Source of the DNA: Fluoribacter gormanii
GTDB lineage: Bacteria > Pseudomonadota > Gammaproteobacteria > Legionellales > Legionellaceae
Length of the DNA stretch: 64,000 bases
NCBI RefSeq assembly: GCF_900156395.1
Contig: NZ_FTNL01000009.1
Coordinates: 62,001 to 126,000 of the forward strand
Direction of reading: 5' to 3'
Positions 28,601-36,300 of this stretch are shown here, piece by piece. How positions within the stretch are numbered: position 1 is the stretch's first letter; each line of letters starts with the position of its first letter. The notes beneath the pieces were generated by a model, which did no database searches, was not told the origin of the DNA, and saw nothing but the letters and a program-made list of their open reading frames with translations. A program made the translations under genes and the position numbers.

Positions 28601-30935
28601 CATCAAAATTTTTTATATTTTCAATTAAGCCCAGTTGTTTTATATAAAGTCGACCTAAAGCATTAACATCCGGATCGTAAAATTTCTCATTATCCCATCG
28701 CTCTAAAGGAATATCAGCCATACCACTTTCGCCACGTTCTAATAAGGATAAAAACGCATCAATAGTTTCTGCTTTGGGAAAACGGCAACTCATTCCAATG
28801 ATCGCAATAGGTTCATTGCTGAGCACATTGACAGTAGGTTGTCGATAAACTGGCTCTGGCATCTGGATTTGTTGTATGTGTCTGGCCAACTTGTCCAAAG
28901 TTAGAAAAGCGGGAATTGACATTTTATAGGAAAATAGTTCATAAACACGCTGCTCGAGTTCTGTTAATGACTCCTGGACGAACCCTAAAGAACCGAAATC
29001 CTGATATTCATCAATGTGAATGTGTTCTTTTTTTAAAAGAGATTGTATTTGAACGGCAAGCTTGTCTTTAATCGTTTCCACTTGCTGTTCTTTGGGTTGC
29101 AGCCATAAAGTATTCAACCCATTCTTGTTTCTAGGTTCATGCCAATAGGGCTTTCTATCAAAATAATAAAGTGGTAAATCTGCTTTATTAAATGGAACAT
29201 TATCTGGATCGATTTTTATATTAAATCCTGCAAGATACGCCTCATGAATCTGATGGGCATCGGCACTTATATTTTTTGTCTCTTTTTTTACAGTAATCTT
29301 GTGCAGCTCATAATCATCAGCCTCAATCTTTTGAATCAAGGTCTCTTTATCTCGAGTAACAATGGCACAACGATATTTAAAATGATCGCGACAGTTGATG
29401 AGTGTAAAACAAATATCATGTAAACTCGTCGGCGTCTCTCGAAGATAGAATGCATAACGTGCCAACATGTGCCTTAATGAATACTCACTATTTGCTGAAA
29501 CAACAAAACATTTTTCCTGCCCATCATCAAATGATGCGGATGCTACAGTATCATTGAATGTGGCTTCTTCAATGATGGCACTTACATTAGTACCACTAAA
29601 GCCGAAATTAGATATTTGTACATGCCTCTTTTTATTTTTTTGCTTCTTAAAAGCAATGGCTTGTACAGGAAAAAGTGCGGGTATACTTTCAGGATCTATA
29701 GTTTTATTCGGCTTTGCATAATGTAGATTGGCTGGAATTGTTTCATGCTTTAATGCGCCAATAGCTTTAATCAGCGATGCAACCCCAGATGATGCAATAC
29801 TGTGACCTATATTACTTTTTACCGCGCCAATAATCAGAGGCTTATCTTGAGTATGATGCCCTTTATGGATCTGTTGAATTGCATTAAATTCAACTGAATC
29901 ACCAACAATTGTCCCCGTTCCATGAGCTTCAATATAATCAATATCACTTGGAGTTAAATGAGCTTGTGCCAGCACTTCGTAGTGCAATGCAATTTGTGAT
30001 TTAATATTTGGAGCAACCAAAATCGTCCCATCATCACCATCCTGATTCATGACAATACTTTTGAGTACTGCATGGATTGTGTCTTGAGCTTTAATCGCAT
30101 CACTTAAACGTTTTACAATAACAACACCACACCCTTCGCTGCGTACGTAACCATCTGCATTGATATCAAAGCTGCTGCATTGATCCTGCGCAGATAACAT
30201 GTTTGCTTTAGTCACACTGATAAAACTTTCAGGGCAAAGACTTAGATGAATACCACCCACAATAGCCATAGAACATTGCTTCGTTCTCAACGAGGTTGCT
30301 GCAACATAGAGCGCTGCCAATGAAGAAGAACAGGCTGTGTCTACAGCCATGCTGGGTCCTTTTAAATTGAGAACGTGGGAAAGTCGTCCTGCAGCAGCAC
30401 TGCTGGCTGCACCAATCTGGGTGTATGCATTAAATTCGATATTGTCTTTATAATTGAGTTGGCTGTAATCCTGAGTGGAACAACCATAGAATACCCCAGC
30501 AGTTGAATTATTTAATGAGTCCAGAGGAATGTTGGCATGATTTAAAGCACGAATCGCTACTTCTAAAAAAAGGCGATGTTGGGGATCCATTTGTTTGGCT
30601 TCAACTGCAGATATCTTAAAAAAAGATGCATCGAACAACTGAGGATTATTAAGAAAACCGCCTTTACGGCCAATTATTTTATCGGCTTTCTCACGATCAG
30701 GATCATAATACGCATCAACATCCCAACGATCCTTTGGCATTTCTTTAATAGGCGAAAGCCCCTGGAGCAGCATCGCATAAAATGCCTCAACATCTTCTAC
30801 ATCCGAATCAACACCAGGAAATTGGCAATTCATTCCAATGATTGCAAGGGGTTCATTAAGAATGTCTTTTAGATTATGTTCCTGGTTTTTTTTCACCACT
30901 TTATAATACTCCCATACCACCAGAGGCAATACCAT
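19623..30935 (-). CDS. AT-less modular polyketide synthase with terminal condensation-like domain
   Basis: A 3770-residue type I PKS. Order by residue: KS1 27-455 (Cys202, His338, His378); linker to about 600; ACP-like 625-690 whose Ser position is Gln654 (GFVQESL against GFDSLMI in ACP2); KS2 706-1135 (Cys881, His1016, His1056); KR1 about 1310-1670 (GGCGGLG, Ser1629, Tyr1642, Asn1646); ACP2 1765-1845 (Ser1804); KS3 1863-2290 (Cys2038, His2173, His2213); DH 2449-2720 (Asp2641 present, catalytic His replaced by Asn2481); KR2 2740-3095 (Tyr3062); ACP3 3175-3255 (Ser3214); condensation-like domain 3280-3770 with PHIIVDG for HHxxxDG. No acyltransferase (no GHSxG) and no thioesterase occur, so malonyl loading must come in trans and release is probably by the last domain. 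KS2 and KS3 look like internal duplicates. The start is uncertain: ATG at 30935 lies in a hairpin; GTG codons 12-13 residues on follow GGGAG. Confidence 0.93.
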   Translation of the reverse strand: MVLPLVVWEYYKVVKKNQEHNLKDILNEPLAIIGMNCQFPGVDSDVEDVEAFYAMLLQGLSPIKEMPKDRWDVDAYYDPDREKADKIIGRKGGFLNNPQLFDASFFKISAVEAKQMDPQHRLFLEVAIRALNHANIPLDSLNNSTAGVFYGCSTQDYSQLNYKDNIEFNAYTQIGAASSAAAGRLSHVLNLKGPSMAVDTACSSSLAALYVAATSLRTKQCSMAIVGGIHLSLCPESFISVTKANMLSAQDQCSSFDINADGYVRSEGCGVVIVKRLSDAIKAQDTIHAVLKSIVMNQDGDDGTILVAPNIKSQIALHYEVLAQAHLTPSDIDYIEAHGTGTIVGDSVEFNAIQQIHKGHHTQDKPLIIGAVKSNIGHSIASSGVASLIKAIGALKHETIPANLHYAKPNKTIDPESIPALFPVQAIAFKKQKNKKRHVQISNFGFSGTNVSAIIEEATFNDTVASASFDDGQEKCFVVSANSEYSLRHMLARYAFYLRETPTSLHDICFTLINCRDHFKYRCAIVTRDKETLIQKIEADDYELHKITVKKETKNISADAHQIHEAYLAGFNIKIDPDNVPFNKADLPLYYFDRKPYWHEPRNKNGLNTLWLQPKEQQVETIKDKLAVQIQSLLKKEHIHIDEYQDFGSLGFVQESLTELEQRVYELFSYKMSIPAFLTLDKLARHIQQIQMPEPVYRQPTVNVLSNEPIAIIGMSCRFPKAETIDAFLSLLERGESGMADIPLERWDNEKFYDPDVNALGRLYIKQLGLIENIKNFDADFFNISPREAKLMSPQLRVFLETSYHALEDANLPLAAIKDSKTGVFVGCGTNEYPRLLAGLGVGLDDLNIYFATGNVLNAIPGRVAYAFDFHGPIQAIDTACSSSMTAIHDACLSLQNGDCDMALAGGVNILLAPDSNITLSKARMLSPESRCKTFSEDADGYARSEGCGVIVLKRLSTALKDNDNILAVIKGTSINSDGKSGGFTVPNGIAQEEVIRSALAKSQLSPKDIDYVEAHGTGTPLADPIEVNTLTKIFSESHSREKPLYISSVKTNIGHSESASGVAGLIKTVLSLHTHKIFKHLNFKKLNPEIELKNTIIPLNTMEWVKDDGLRCAGVSSFGFSGANAHIVLQEAPVRTIEARTLPQESLLVISAKSKTALELLLASYQKYLENTQEEFADICYTAATCRSHFLFRVAIKACTAKEAAAIIEKNEFTLSQIKKEKSNPVSLQQPSSLVQLQADYQAGYIINWADFYRSLNTQFIKVKLPLYEFAREEHWFETKDKLKDAPLPQDWCFQLQWQPLPCTRTNRKMQGNNWLLIGAQQLAPRLVAQGLDILLEEDYPPLEQLDGIIFAVGLDAPSTADIESSIEFQKNTLKKLLALVKELDIKAIKLQLIVLTTNAIAELAVGQLNLSDSPLIGFCRTLVLELPQLNTVLIDTEKTEDENYAGQIVDEIKHNFEECYEHIVAYRESKRFIARLQKSKLLDKKRSLYGAGRYLITGGCGGLGLVTAQALLSAGAREVILTSRNVDKAAVKEAIKKMQSNYTGRIIRPVSLDVSDKEKVRQLLLELNADGLLKGIIHAAGVAVKAPLLEHNSDDVDDLFSAKVQGSWYLHELTKNFDLDFFVVYSSISSVFGSNKESVYSGTNSFVDALIAERRRLGMVGTAIEWGPWGEVGMAKKRSQDQGLKQSLISNEQGYTFIKILINEQLSHAVIISPDYLKFMLDFVPKPVPVFHKYLADNLSAAEQFANKNLSSWLNDYLEISAANRFQVCNDLVCFICKEILELTDVDELDEDEGFFELGFDSLMITELATKLKEKLAPTLKVTATIGFDYPSINKLAQHIESELGKQLVIKQAHQPVVEKNDDAIAIIGMSCTFPNAPDLDAFETLLEEGKSGINDIPIERWDNRKYYDPDMDAPGKSYVNKLGLIENIKCFDANFFGISPREAKLMEPQQRIFLECSYKAIENANYLPAALRGSLTGVFAGVGPNEYYAQLEKSGFSNEELSVYSITGNVSNLIPGRVAYTFDLKGPSISVDTACSSSLVAIHYACQSLKNREIDYALAGGVNVLLLPEANITLCKAKALAPDGQCKTFDERADGYARAEGCGVLLLKRLSDALRDKDTILAVIKASAVNSDGRSAGLTVPNGKSQEEVMKRALSQTDLSSGDISYIEAHGTGTPLGDPIEVHAINQVYGTGHTQNNPLYLGAVKTNIGHLESAAGVASVIKTVISLQNKKIYKLLHFKKLNPHIHLGDIRLALHNIEWEADSKLRSAGVSAFGFSGTNAHLILQEFPKTAELGATKSVTASKAQLLVLSASSQTALEHLAQSYQRYLAKTSDDFNDICFTAATCREHYTYRLALVAHTAQEASQLLELGQYVLSHGKSNTLDLQNEPELNSVVTSYLQGKQVDWNLYCKNSSHEFNKVNLPHYVFDATEFWLDKKSSTQPPADVVHPLLGQMFSLPGNEFLFTNKLDLEQLTYINQNLIFDKVVFPATAFIESGLAAAKLVLRCDSFSIEQFHIERPLCPKQDQEFQLQVKPKSDEQYKINIYAKQDDDWQLFSEMEINSRSLSLSESVDMNDLKSSFERCFDLSQIYEYFKKHALFYRDELQVLHESYLHHDSILSKIVLKSSQGRNYYYPPILLDGVMQSILLLRMNHFEHSTYVPYSFARMTTTQEVPRSVWARLTQRTSEHDNELCFDIKFYDNSGFLIGEIEKFKLRRVTQTHFIPYESYLQNLYQTRWSPFKFNLLPQKQIPKLFVISNEPDKAKSILGDLDYQLISGLNELGAIENKNIVFLYNQSQFNDLFHCCQKMFKSRPHRFILVTENAYAIHDTDKVNPYHTMACAFWKTFTNELELVKNYSIDLDAKSTLPEILKYLLATNSVENQFAIRDTCYIPRLKRVQIATNLVQQELLFKSDATYLITGGTGGLAKTLIEYLIRRGARYLAITSRSECSEDTKTLIERARKKQVFIKHHQADASNYQQMEQIITEIEQSSKPLQGIFHLAGMVQDGLLVNLSDDEMQNVLSAKMDSALILHQLTKDIPLDLFVLFSSLASVLGSRGQANYVAANGFLDGLAHLRQQQGLPALSINWGPFHATGMTANLSQAIQQRGFNLMDKDCIDVLDVLLSAQLAQIAVCPVHWDIYFKYSPKQPWLVELVKHTQPADQHFLNSLRQHTKEESIAILSQVLREITVDVLGLDDIEQVEVDDGLFSLGLDSLMAIEIRNRIHDKLQIPTLNLSIEYFINEPSISKIAKNIADELQNLFSFDNKAAHHTAINIVDEEVALCDFQYVFWVLNRQGYSYNVGTQLQIQGKLNKDYVAQAFDAVVRQNSAFWLNFNTEVPIQVLKKKGQFELIYKDISLDNEDTLLDQEFQNNMRSDIPLTHQPLIRVFLYKINSDLHELHMVIPHIIVDGPSCDLVLSQFKKYYEMLAQGKTLILEPEKELFLNFVKKNNHLYETNLKHKISFWQNYNKGFKMLYLGHKYFMPISSQKKYLFHYPIDSHQAEQFIEWHRTKNMNVSTGLIAACHLVFYKLSRQKKIPFIQIHSGREGTQYNSVVGLFSEYKRLNIAADDQYTFIDFIKSIDEQQLKTASYQKCSHVIKNSEFKDSGLTISHYLFYRWNKLWLTNRFKKSKLHSMVVDFYLKYLSWAEVIGFNTSLKRTVNKLFNLNIALQKPARLRVLVNVTPSFFSKAVPELGQTHLKYRYANHFGSEDRPVSNRSLWVLFSKNQEGEYLISLNGPITTQCKELIAHEFNQVIAKVVESDGYTVDDLIR

Positions 30936-30971
30936 TACGTTTAATGGTGCTCACCGCCGAAGGCAGTGCAC
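30931..30971 (-). promoter_or_regulatory. Two overlapping hairpins across the PKS start codon
   Basis: Plus-strand ACCATTA (30931-30937) pairs with TAATGGT (30942-30948), enclosing the ATG at 30935-30933. A second stem pairs GTGC-tc-ACCGCC (30947-30958) with GGCAGT-GCAC (30962-30971) around a 3-base loop with a 2-base bulge. The two stems share 30947-30948, so they compete. This could control translation of the PKS; alternatively the true start is a downstream GTG. Confidence 0.45.
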
Positions 30972-31327
30972 AAAATAAAAATAAAAAATAGCAATAATAA
31001 GGACTTATAACAAGACACTGAATTTTTGTATGATAGGATAAACACATCTTGGTTTTGTTTATTGCTGAATATCAGTTTCTTTTATATAGTTATTCAACAT
31101 ATCCCCACTCGCTTTATTTCATCTACAAACTAGAACGTCATGGCTCAAAATTTTATTCACAAAGTGCGCTGAAAAAGAGCATCATGACCCTCATACTTAT
31201 TTAATAGCACAAAAGATTCAATAGAACAAAAAAACAGAGCAAGATTACTTGTTTGTCGCTGTGTGGCGAGGAGTTACATTTGATTAATACAACACTCCAT
31301 GCTAGGTTATTTATTTAGAATCGTTAA
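30936..31327. other. Divergent promoter region of the polyketide locus
   Basis: A 392 bp AT-rich gap between the PKS (minus) and the methyltransferase (plus). Besides the hairpins at the PKS start I see no gene. TTATAA-like minus-strand boxes occur near 31005, but no convincing -35 element can be assigned. A shared regulator-binding site would be expected here; none is evident. Confidence 0.5.
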
Positions 31328-32308
31328 ATGACGGAAAATAACATTAAAACGTATGGCCAGGCTTTAAAGCAAATTCGTTCCTTAATGCGACGAGTGACTC
31401 TTCATTCTTCAGAAGTAAAATTAATTAAAAATCAGATTCAAGAGAGCTATACAAGTTTTGCACATATTATTTTTGATACATCTTTTTTAAATTGGGGACT
31501 ATGGAATAAACGAATATATAAAGAATACGCTGCATTGAACTTTGATTTTTCAAAAATATGTACGATTCAAGATATATATTCCCCCTTACTTGTCTTTTAT
31601 CTAATAAGACCCTTAGTAAAAATGCAATTTTTTGATAAAAAACTGCTTGAAATTGGGTGTGGTAATGGTATTGGTTTAAGAGTTAGTTCCGAATTATTAA
31701 AAACAAAATACGCTTTAGGTGTCGATTTAACCAAAGAATTAGTAAACCATGCGCACCATAATTTCTACAAAGAAAACAAAATCAATTATATTCAATCCGA
31801 TGCAGAATGTTTACCTTTTGCAAATAACAGTTTTGATATTATAACAAACCTTGAAAGCTCACATCTTTACCCACAAATTGATCTTTTTTTTTCAGAAGTA
31901 GAGCGTGTTTTGTCTCCTAATGGTTTTTTTTGTTATTCTGATCTTAATATTAGCGGTAAATTACAAGCAAAAAGATTAGAAGAATATCTAAAGGCAAGGA
32001 ACACGTTAAAAGTCATTCAAAAGGTAGATATAACTCGAATGGTTCAATCAGCTATTTATCATCGCTTAATTTTAAATGAGAAAAAAATATTGCCTTATAT
32101 CTATTCGATGCTGGATGATGATGAAAATGGAATGGGATCAGAACTTTCAGATTTCGTCGGCTCGATGGGATTAGCATTTCTTCCCTGGTGGTTTTTTTTG
32201 TTTAAAAAATCAGCTTTGAGTCACATTGCAAAAAAGGAGCGTAAAAAAACCGTTATCTATGGTAAGAAACTTTATTTTTATTATTTAATTCAAAAGGTTA
32301 ATCAATGA
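31328..32308 (+). CDS. Class I SAM-dependent methyltransferase
   Basis: A 326-residue methyltransferase. LLEIGCGNGIGL (106-117) is the SAM-binding motif I, GVDLTKELVNHA contains the acidic residue that contacts ribose, and SDAECLPFANNSFDII...VERVLSPNGFFCYSDL are the post-motifs seen in small-molecule and lipid methyltransferases of the UbiE/phthiotriol type. The roughly 100-residue N-terminal extension is probably a substrate cap. Its stop overlaps the start of the next gene (ATGA), so both are translated together. Divergence from the PKS suggests O- or C-methylation of the polyketide. No good Shine-Dalgarno precedes the ATG. Confidence 0.85.
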   Translation: MTENNIKTYGQALKQIRSLMRRVTLHSSEVKLIKNQIQESYTSFAHIIFDTSFLNWGLWNKRIYKEYAALNFDFSKICTIQDIYSPLLVFYLIRPLVKMQFFDKKLLEIGCGNGIGLRVSSELLKTKYALGVDLTKELVNHAHHNFYKENKINYIQSDAECLPFANNSFDIITNLESSHLYPQIDLFFSEVERVLSPNGFFCYSDLNISGKLQAKRLEEYLKARNTLKVIQKVDITRMVQSAIYHRLILNEKKILPYIYSMLDDDENGMGSELSDFVGSMGLAFLPWWFFLFKKSALSHIAKKERKKTVIYGKKLYFYYLIQKVNQ

Positions 32309-33255
32309 AGATCATGGATGTAAAGACCATAGATTATTTTTATGGCGATGAAGAGAAAATCAAAAACATTCTATACGAATCGACCGAACCGCTACTCATA
32401 AAAATAAAAAACTTTAGGGGTAATTTTAATTTAGATTATTTTGAAAAACACATTCATGCAGACACAACCTATGCTACGTTTGAAAATAATCGTCGCGTTG
32501 CACATCAACCTGCTGATTTTGGTTCAATAATAGCTAAAATAAAACAAAATATGCCCTACCGAATCTTTGGTCAAATTCTTACCGAAAAACAGTCTGCCGA
32601 GATTGAAAAGCATATACCCCTTTGGCAACATATTCCCTTAAGGCCGAGATACTTTAATAAAACTTTAAAAGTAATCTATTTCTTTGGTGGCCAAAACACG
32701 CATACCTATATGCATTATGACAGAGAGCATTGCAGTAATCTTCATGTATGTTTAAGCGGAAAAAAGAGATTTTTATTATTTACTCAAGATCAAAGCGAAG
32801 CGCTTTATAAACTTCCTTTTGTAAGCGATAGCCTGATTGACTTTAGCCGACCTTTGGAAGAAATTAATCAACAGTACCCAAGAACACAACAAGCTGAGGG
32901 GTATCGAGTTACGCTTGAAAAAGGGGATATGTTATTTATGCCAAGAAATTGTTGGCATTATACTGAATATCTAGAGCCCTCTTCTTCCGCGTGTTACATT
33001 TTTTATCCTAAAAAAATACTGCATATTTATGGGTATTTTACGGGATATTTTTTCCTCGGGTTTAAAGAGCCAACTGGCTTTTTAATTAGTAATTGGCCAA
33101 TCGTTAAAAAGTTTAGCGAGCGTTATGCCTTAGCGACTGGAGTAAAAAAGTATCTGATGAAAATGATTGAATTTATAATATTTCCAATCATCTTACCTAT
33201 TGTAAGCATACTTGCGATTATTGCTCATAAATTAAGGCCCCGCCGCGTTTATTAG
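32305..33255 (+). CDS. JmjC/cupin-8-like Fe(II)/2-oxoglutarate oxygenase with C-terminal membrane segment
   Basis: A 316-residue protein with a cupin-8 (FIH-like) core. YMHYDREHCSNLHVCLSGKKRFLLF gives the His137-x-Asp139 pair of an iron facial triad, and LEKGDMLFMPRNCWHYTE gives the distal His218. This is the pattern of JmjC-type hydroxylases. Near the C-terminus (about 285-308) there is one strong hydrophobic helix followed by Arg/Lys, so the enzyme is probably held at the inner membrane. It overlaps the methyltransferase stop by 4 bp. A tailoring hydroxylation of the PKS product is the simplest inference; protein hydroxylation is the alternative. Confidence 0.8.
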   Translation: MKIMDVKTIDYFYGDEEKIKNILYESTEPLLIKIKNFRGNFNLDYFEKHIHADTTYATFENNRRVAHQPADFGSIIAKIKQNMPYRIFGQILTEKQSAEIEKHIPLWQHIPLRPRYFNKTLKVIYFFGGQNTHTYMHYDREHCSNLHVCLSGKKRFLLFTQDQSEALYKLPFVSDSLIDFSRPLEEINQQYPRTQQAEGYRVTLEKGDMLFMPRNCWHYTEYLEPSSSACYIFYPKKILHIYGYFTGYFFLGFKEPTGFLISNWPIVKKFSERYALATGVKKYLMKMIEFIIFPIILPIVSILAIIAHKLRPRRVY

Positions 33256-33331
33256 TGGAAAACATTGGACTTCAATGCATTACTGCTCACTGCGCTCAAA
33301 TCCAACCGCTCGTGAATAGGGGGAACGCATA

Positions 33332-36300
33332 CTAATTTTTTACCAATTGACAAAATACATTCATCATCTCAATTTGCTCGATGTTCGTTGGAGTAGCATC
33401 AAGCAATGAGGGCGAATAGACAATAATCGCCAAACACTGGGCTCGCGAAATGGCAACGTTTATTCTGTTTTTATCAAAAAGAAAACTAAGTCCTCGAGGA
33501 GATTCATCTGCATTGCTCGCACACATGCTCAAAAATACAATTGGGGCTTCCTGTCCTTGAAATTTATCAACGCTTCCTACTTTAGCCTGTTCGCCCAGTG
33601 CTATCTTCAATTTATTCACCTGATGATTGTATGGGGCAACAAAAAGGATATCTTCCCAACTGATTATTTTTTGCGAGTTATTATCCTTAAATGTTCTGCC
33701 TAAGAGTTCCCTGGTTAATAAGACAATCTTCTGGACTTCCTCATCACTGGCTTGGGTATTTCCCTCATGCATGACAGGTACAGGAATAATTCCTGCCTCT
33801 TTATTCAGCACCCCCTGGTATCCCTTGGGAATTCTTATTAAGCGATGCTCATTTTCAGGAGCGGTTTCCAGTTTGCTCTCATAAATCGCGTCACTGATAA
33901 ATTGATTTACCGCAGGATGCATTCGATAGGTAGTACCCAAAAAAACCCCCATTGAATCTGGAATTGTTGGAGTTGTGTGTAACAAGTACTCTAATATCGA
34001 TAAACCGCTTTCTTCAGGATGGCTTCCTTGAGAAGGTTGTCCCAACTGCATTTGATCGCCCATTAAGATAATATTGTGAGTTGCATGACTCATGGCAATT
34101 AAATTCGCAACACTAACCTGCCCTGCCTCATCAATAAAAAGATAATCAAAAGCATTGGCTAATTCTTCTCTGCTAAACCCCCAGGCTGTTGTACCTACAA
34201 CACAACCTGGTTGAATGAAATCAACAAGATTTTTGTTCTCCAGTACCGCAATATCCAAAGCATCAATGTTCCCATCTGTATTACGTGTGCAGGCAAAATG
34301 GCCTTTTATTCCTTTTTTGTGGCAATAGTTCGCAGTACTCAATAGCAAGTTATTGATTGCTTTATGACTATTTGATGAGATGCCTACTTTTTTTCCTCTG
34401 TGAATAAGCTCAGCGATCAGATGTTTTCCGGTGTAGGTTTTTCCTGCACCTGGAGGACCTTGAAGTGTCAGATAACTATTATTTAAATTTAAAACCGCAC
34501 GAATGATTTCAGTTAATCGCTCTTCGGGATGATGACTTGGTGCAATTGCTAATCCTTGAGAATGATCTTTAATTCGCGGATAAGACTTGTTCAGAAAATC
34601 CAATATCGCGGTATGTTCAAGCAAACCTTGGTCAAATAAAGCAGCTTGCTTGGCAATTGCATCAGGAATCGAATGAGGATCTACATATTCATTAGGAATC
34701 AACGTAATTGGATCATCCACTTCATTTTTCATTTGCAAGACAATAATCCCATGTTCCAGGTCACTGTCTTTCTCACAATAATTTGCTGTGACTGTCTCTC
34801 CCTCTTCTGTTTCCTTACCTAAAATGAAATATTGCTTGGCTCCTCCTTTAAACTCCTGCTCCGGATCAAAAAAATACTCATACGCCATATTACGTGACTT
34901 GGGTGAAAGCTTATAGGGTGGCTTGGGGGTTCGTCGACAATAGGCCAAACAATCAATATCATCAAGTAGCTCTTCTCCAGTTAAACCCAGACGTTCGAAC
35001 ATACGCCAGAACACCGGCTTGGCTTCACGTCGATGAAACTCAATGGACCATGCTAAAATAGAGTTTATTTTGGCTAATTGTAAATTACCTTCTGCCTTTA
35101 AGCGCTCTGTATTTGCCAGTAATCGATCGCGTAATTGAGTACGTTCATTTAATTCTTCCTTTACCTCAAGTTCAACAGGTTCTGTTTTACCTAAGTAAGT
35201 AATACCTTGTTCTTGTTGGCGTACTCTTAACCAGTCAACCAGTTCCTGAGTGGAATTACAATCGTCAATATTATATGCGCGAATATCATTTAATGTTTTT
35301 GACGTTTGCCAATTTTCTCCATCTGGATTTTCCCGCCAATGTTCGTAAACAACGACTGAGTCTCCCCCTGATCCCACCTCAGTATCACGTTTGGCTCGAT
35401 ATAAATGCTCTATATTTTTAATGGAATAACGCGGCTCACCAATAATCAGAGAGGCTTTGACGATTTTATATAAATCAACAAATACTTCATTACGTAAAAG
35501 CTGGTCCACCTCATCTTCGCACACACCATATCGCCCCATGAGTCGCCGACATGCGGAAATTTCATAGTTGGCATAATGATAAATATGCATTTTCGGATCT
35601 TCTTGCCAACGCTGATAAACCCACTTTATAAAAGCCTGGAAACTTTCTTTCTCTTGCTGCGAATTATGAGCCCAAAAATCCTTATATTGGCGTTGACCGT
35701 TCTCATCAAAATAAGCAATCCCCCAAAGATATTCGAGCCCCCCTTCTTCAAGGGGAAAACCTTCAATATCAAAAAATACGTCCTGTGATGATCCTGGAGG
35801 TAAAAGCGCCAAACCGTATTTTTGGCCTGGGACATGATCTATCATTTGATATAAAGGGATATCCTTGCCCCTACTTTCTTTTTGAATTTTAGCTTGTGCC
35901 TGCAAACGCGCAAAACGTTCCGGTTTAATCCCTTTTACCCAGGAACAATCTGCATGAGCTAATGCAGTCATCGTCTTAATACCTGCCAGATGCAGTTTTT
36001 TGATTTGTCCTTTTGTAATGGTTGCAACCTGAATCAAATGATCTGCTTTGACTAATAACTCCTCGGCATAAGTGGTCCATCTCCCCCAGCTTTTAGATAC
36101 AGCTGGATCAGGGCATGCAACAGGATCAAAATTCTGATGCGCCAATAAAAACTTTTTTTTCAAATTCTGATAAAAATAAATATAATCAGCAGTACGAAAT
36201 CGTCTCTGCTCCTTAGTTCCTAAAACGACGGTGATGTATTCTGTTCTACAACTTTGCATGACTTCGAGCATTTCAGCATAGCAACATAATTGCAGCAGAA

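Noticed and set aside
27500-29600. Acyltransferase domains in the KS linkers of the PKS
   Set aside because: The linkers are only about 120-180 residues long and have no GHSxG or downstream His motif.
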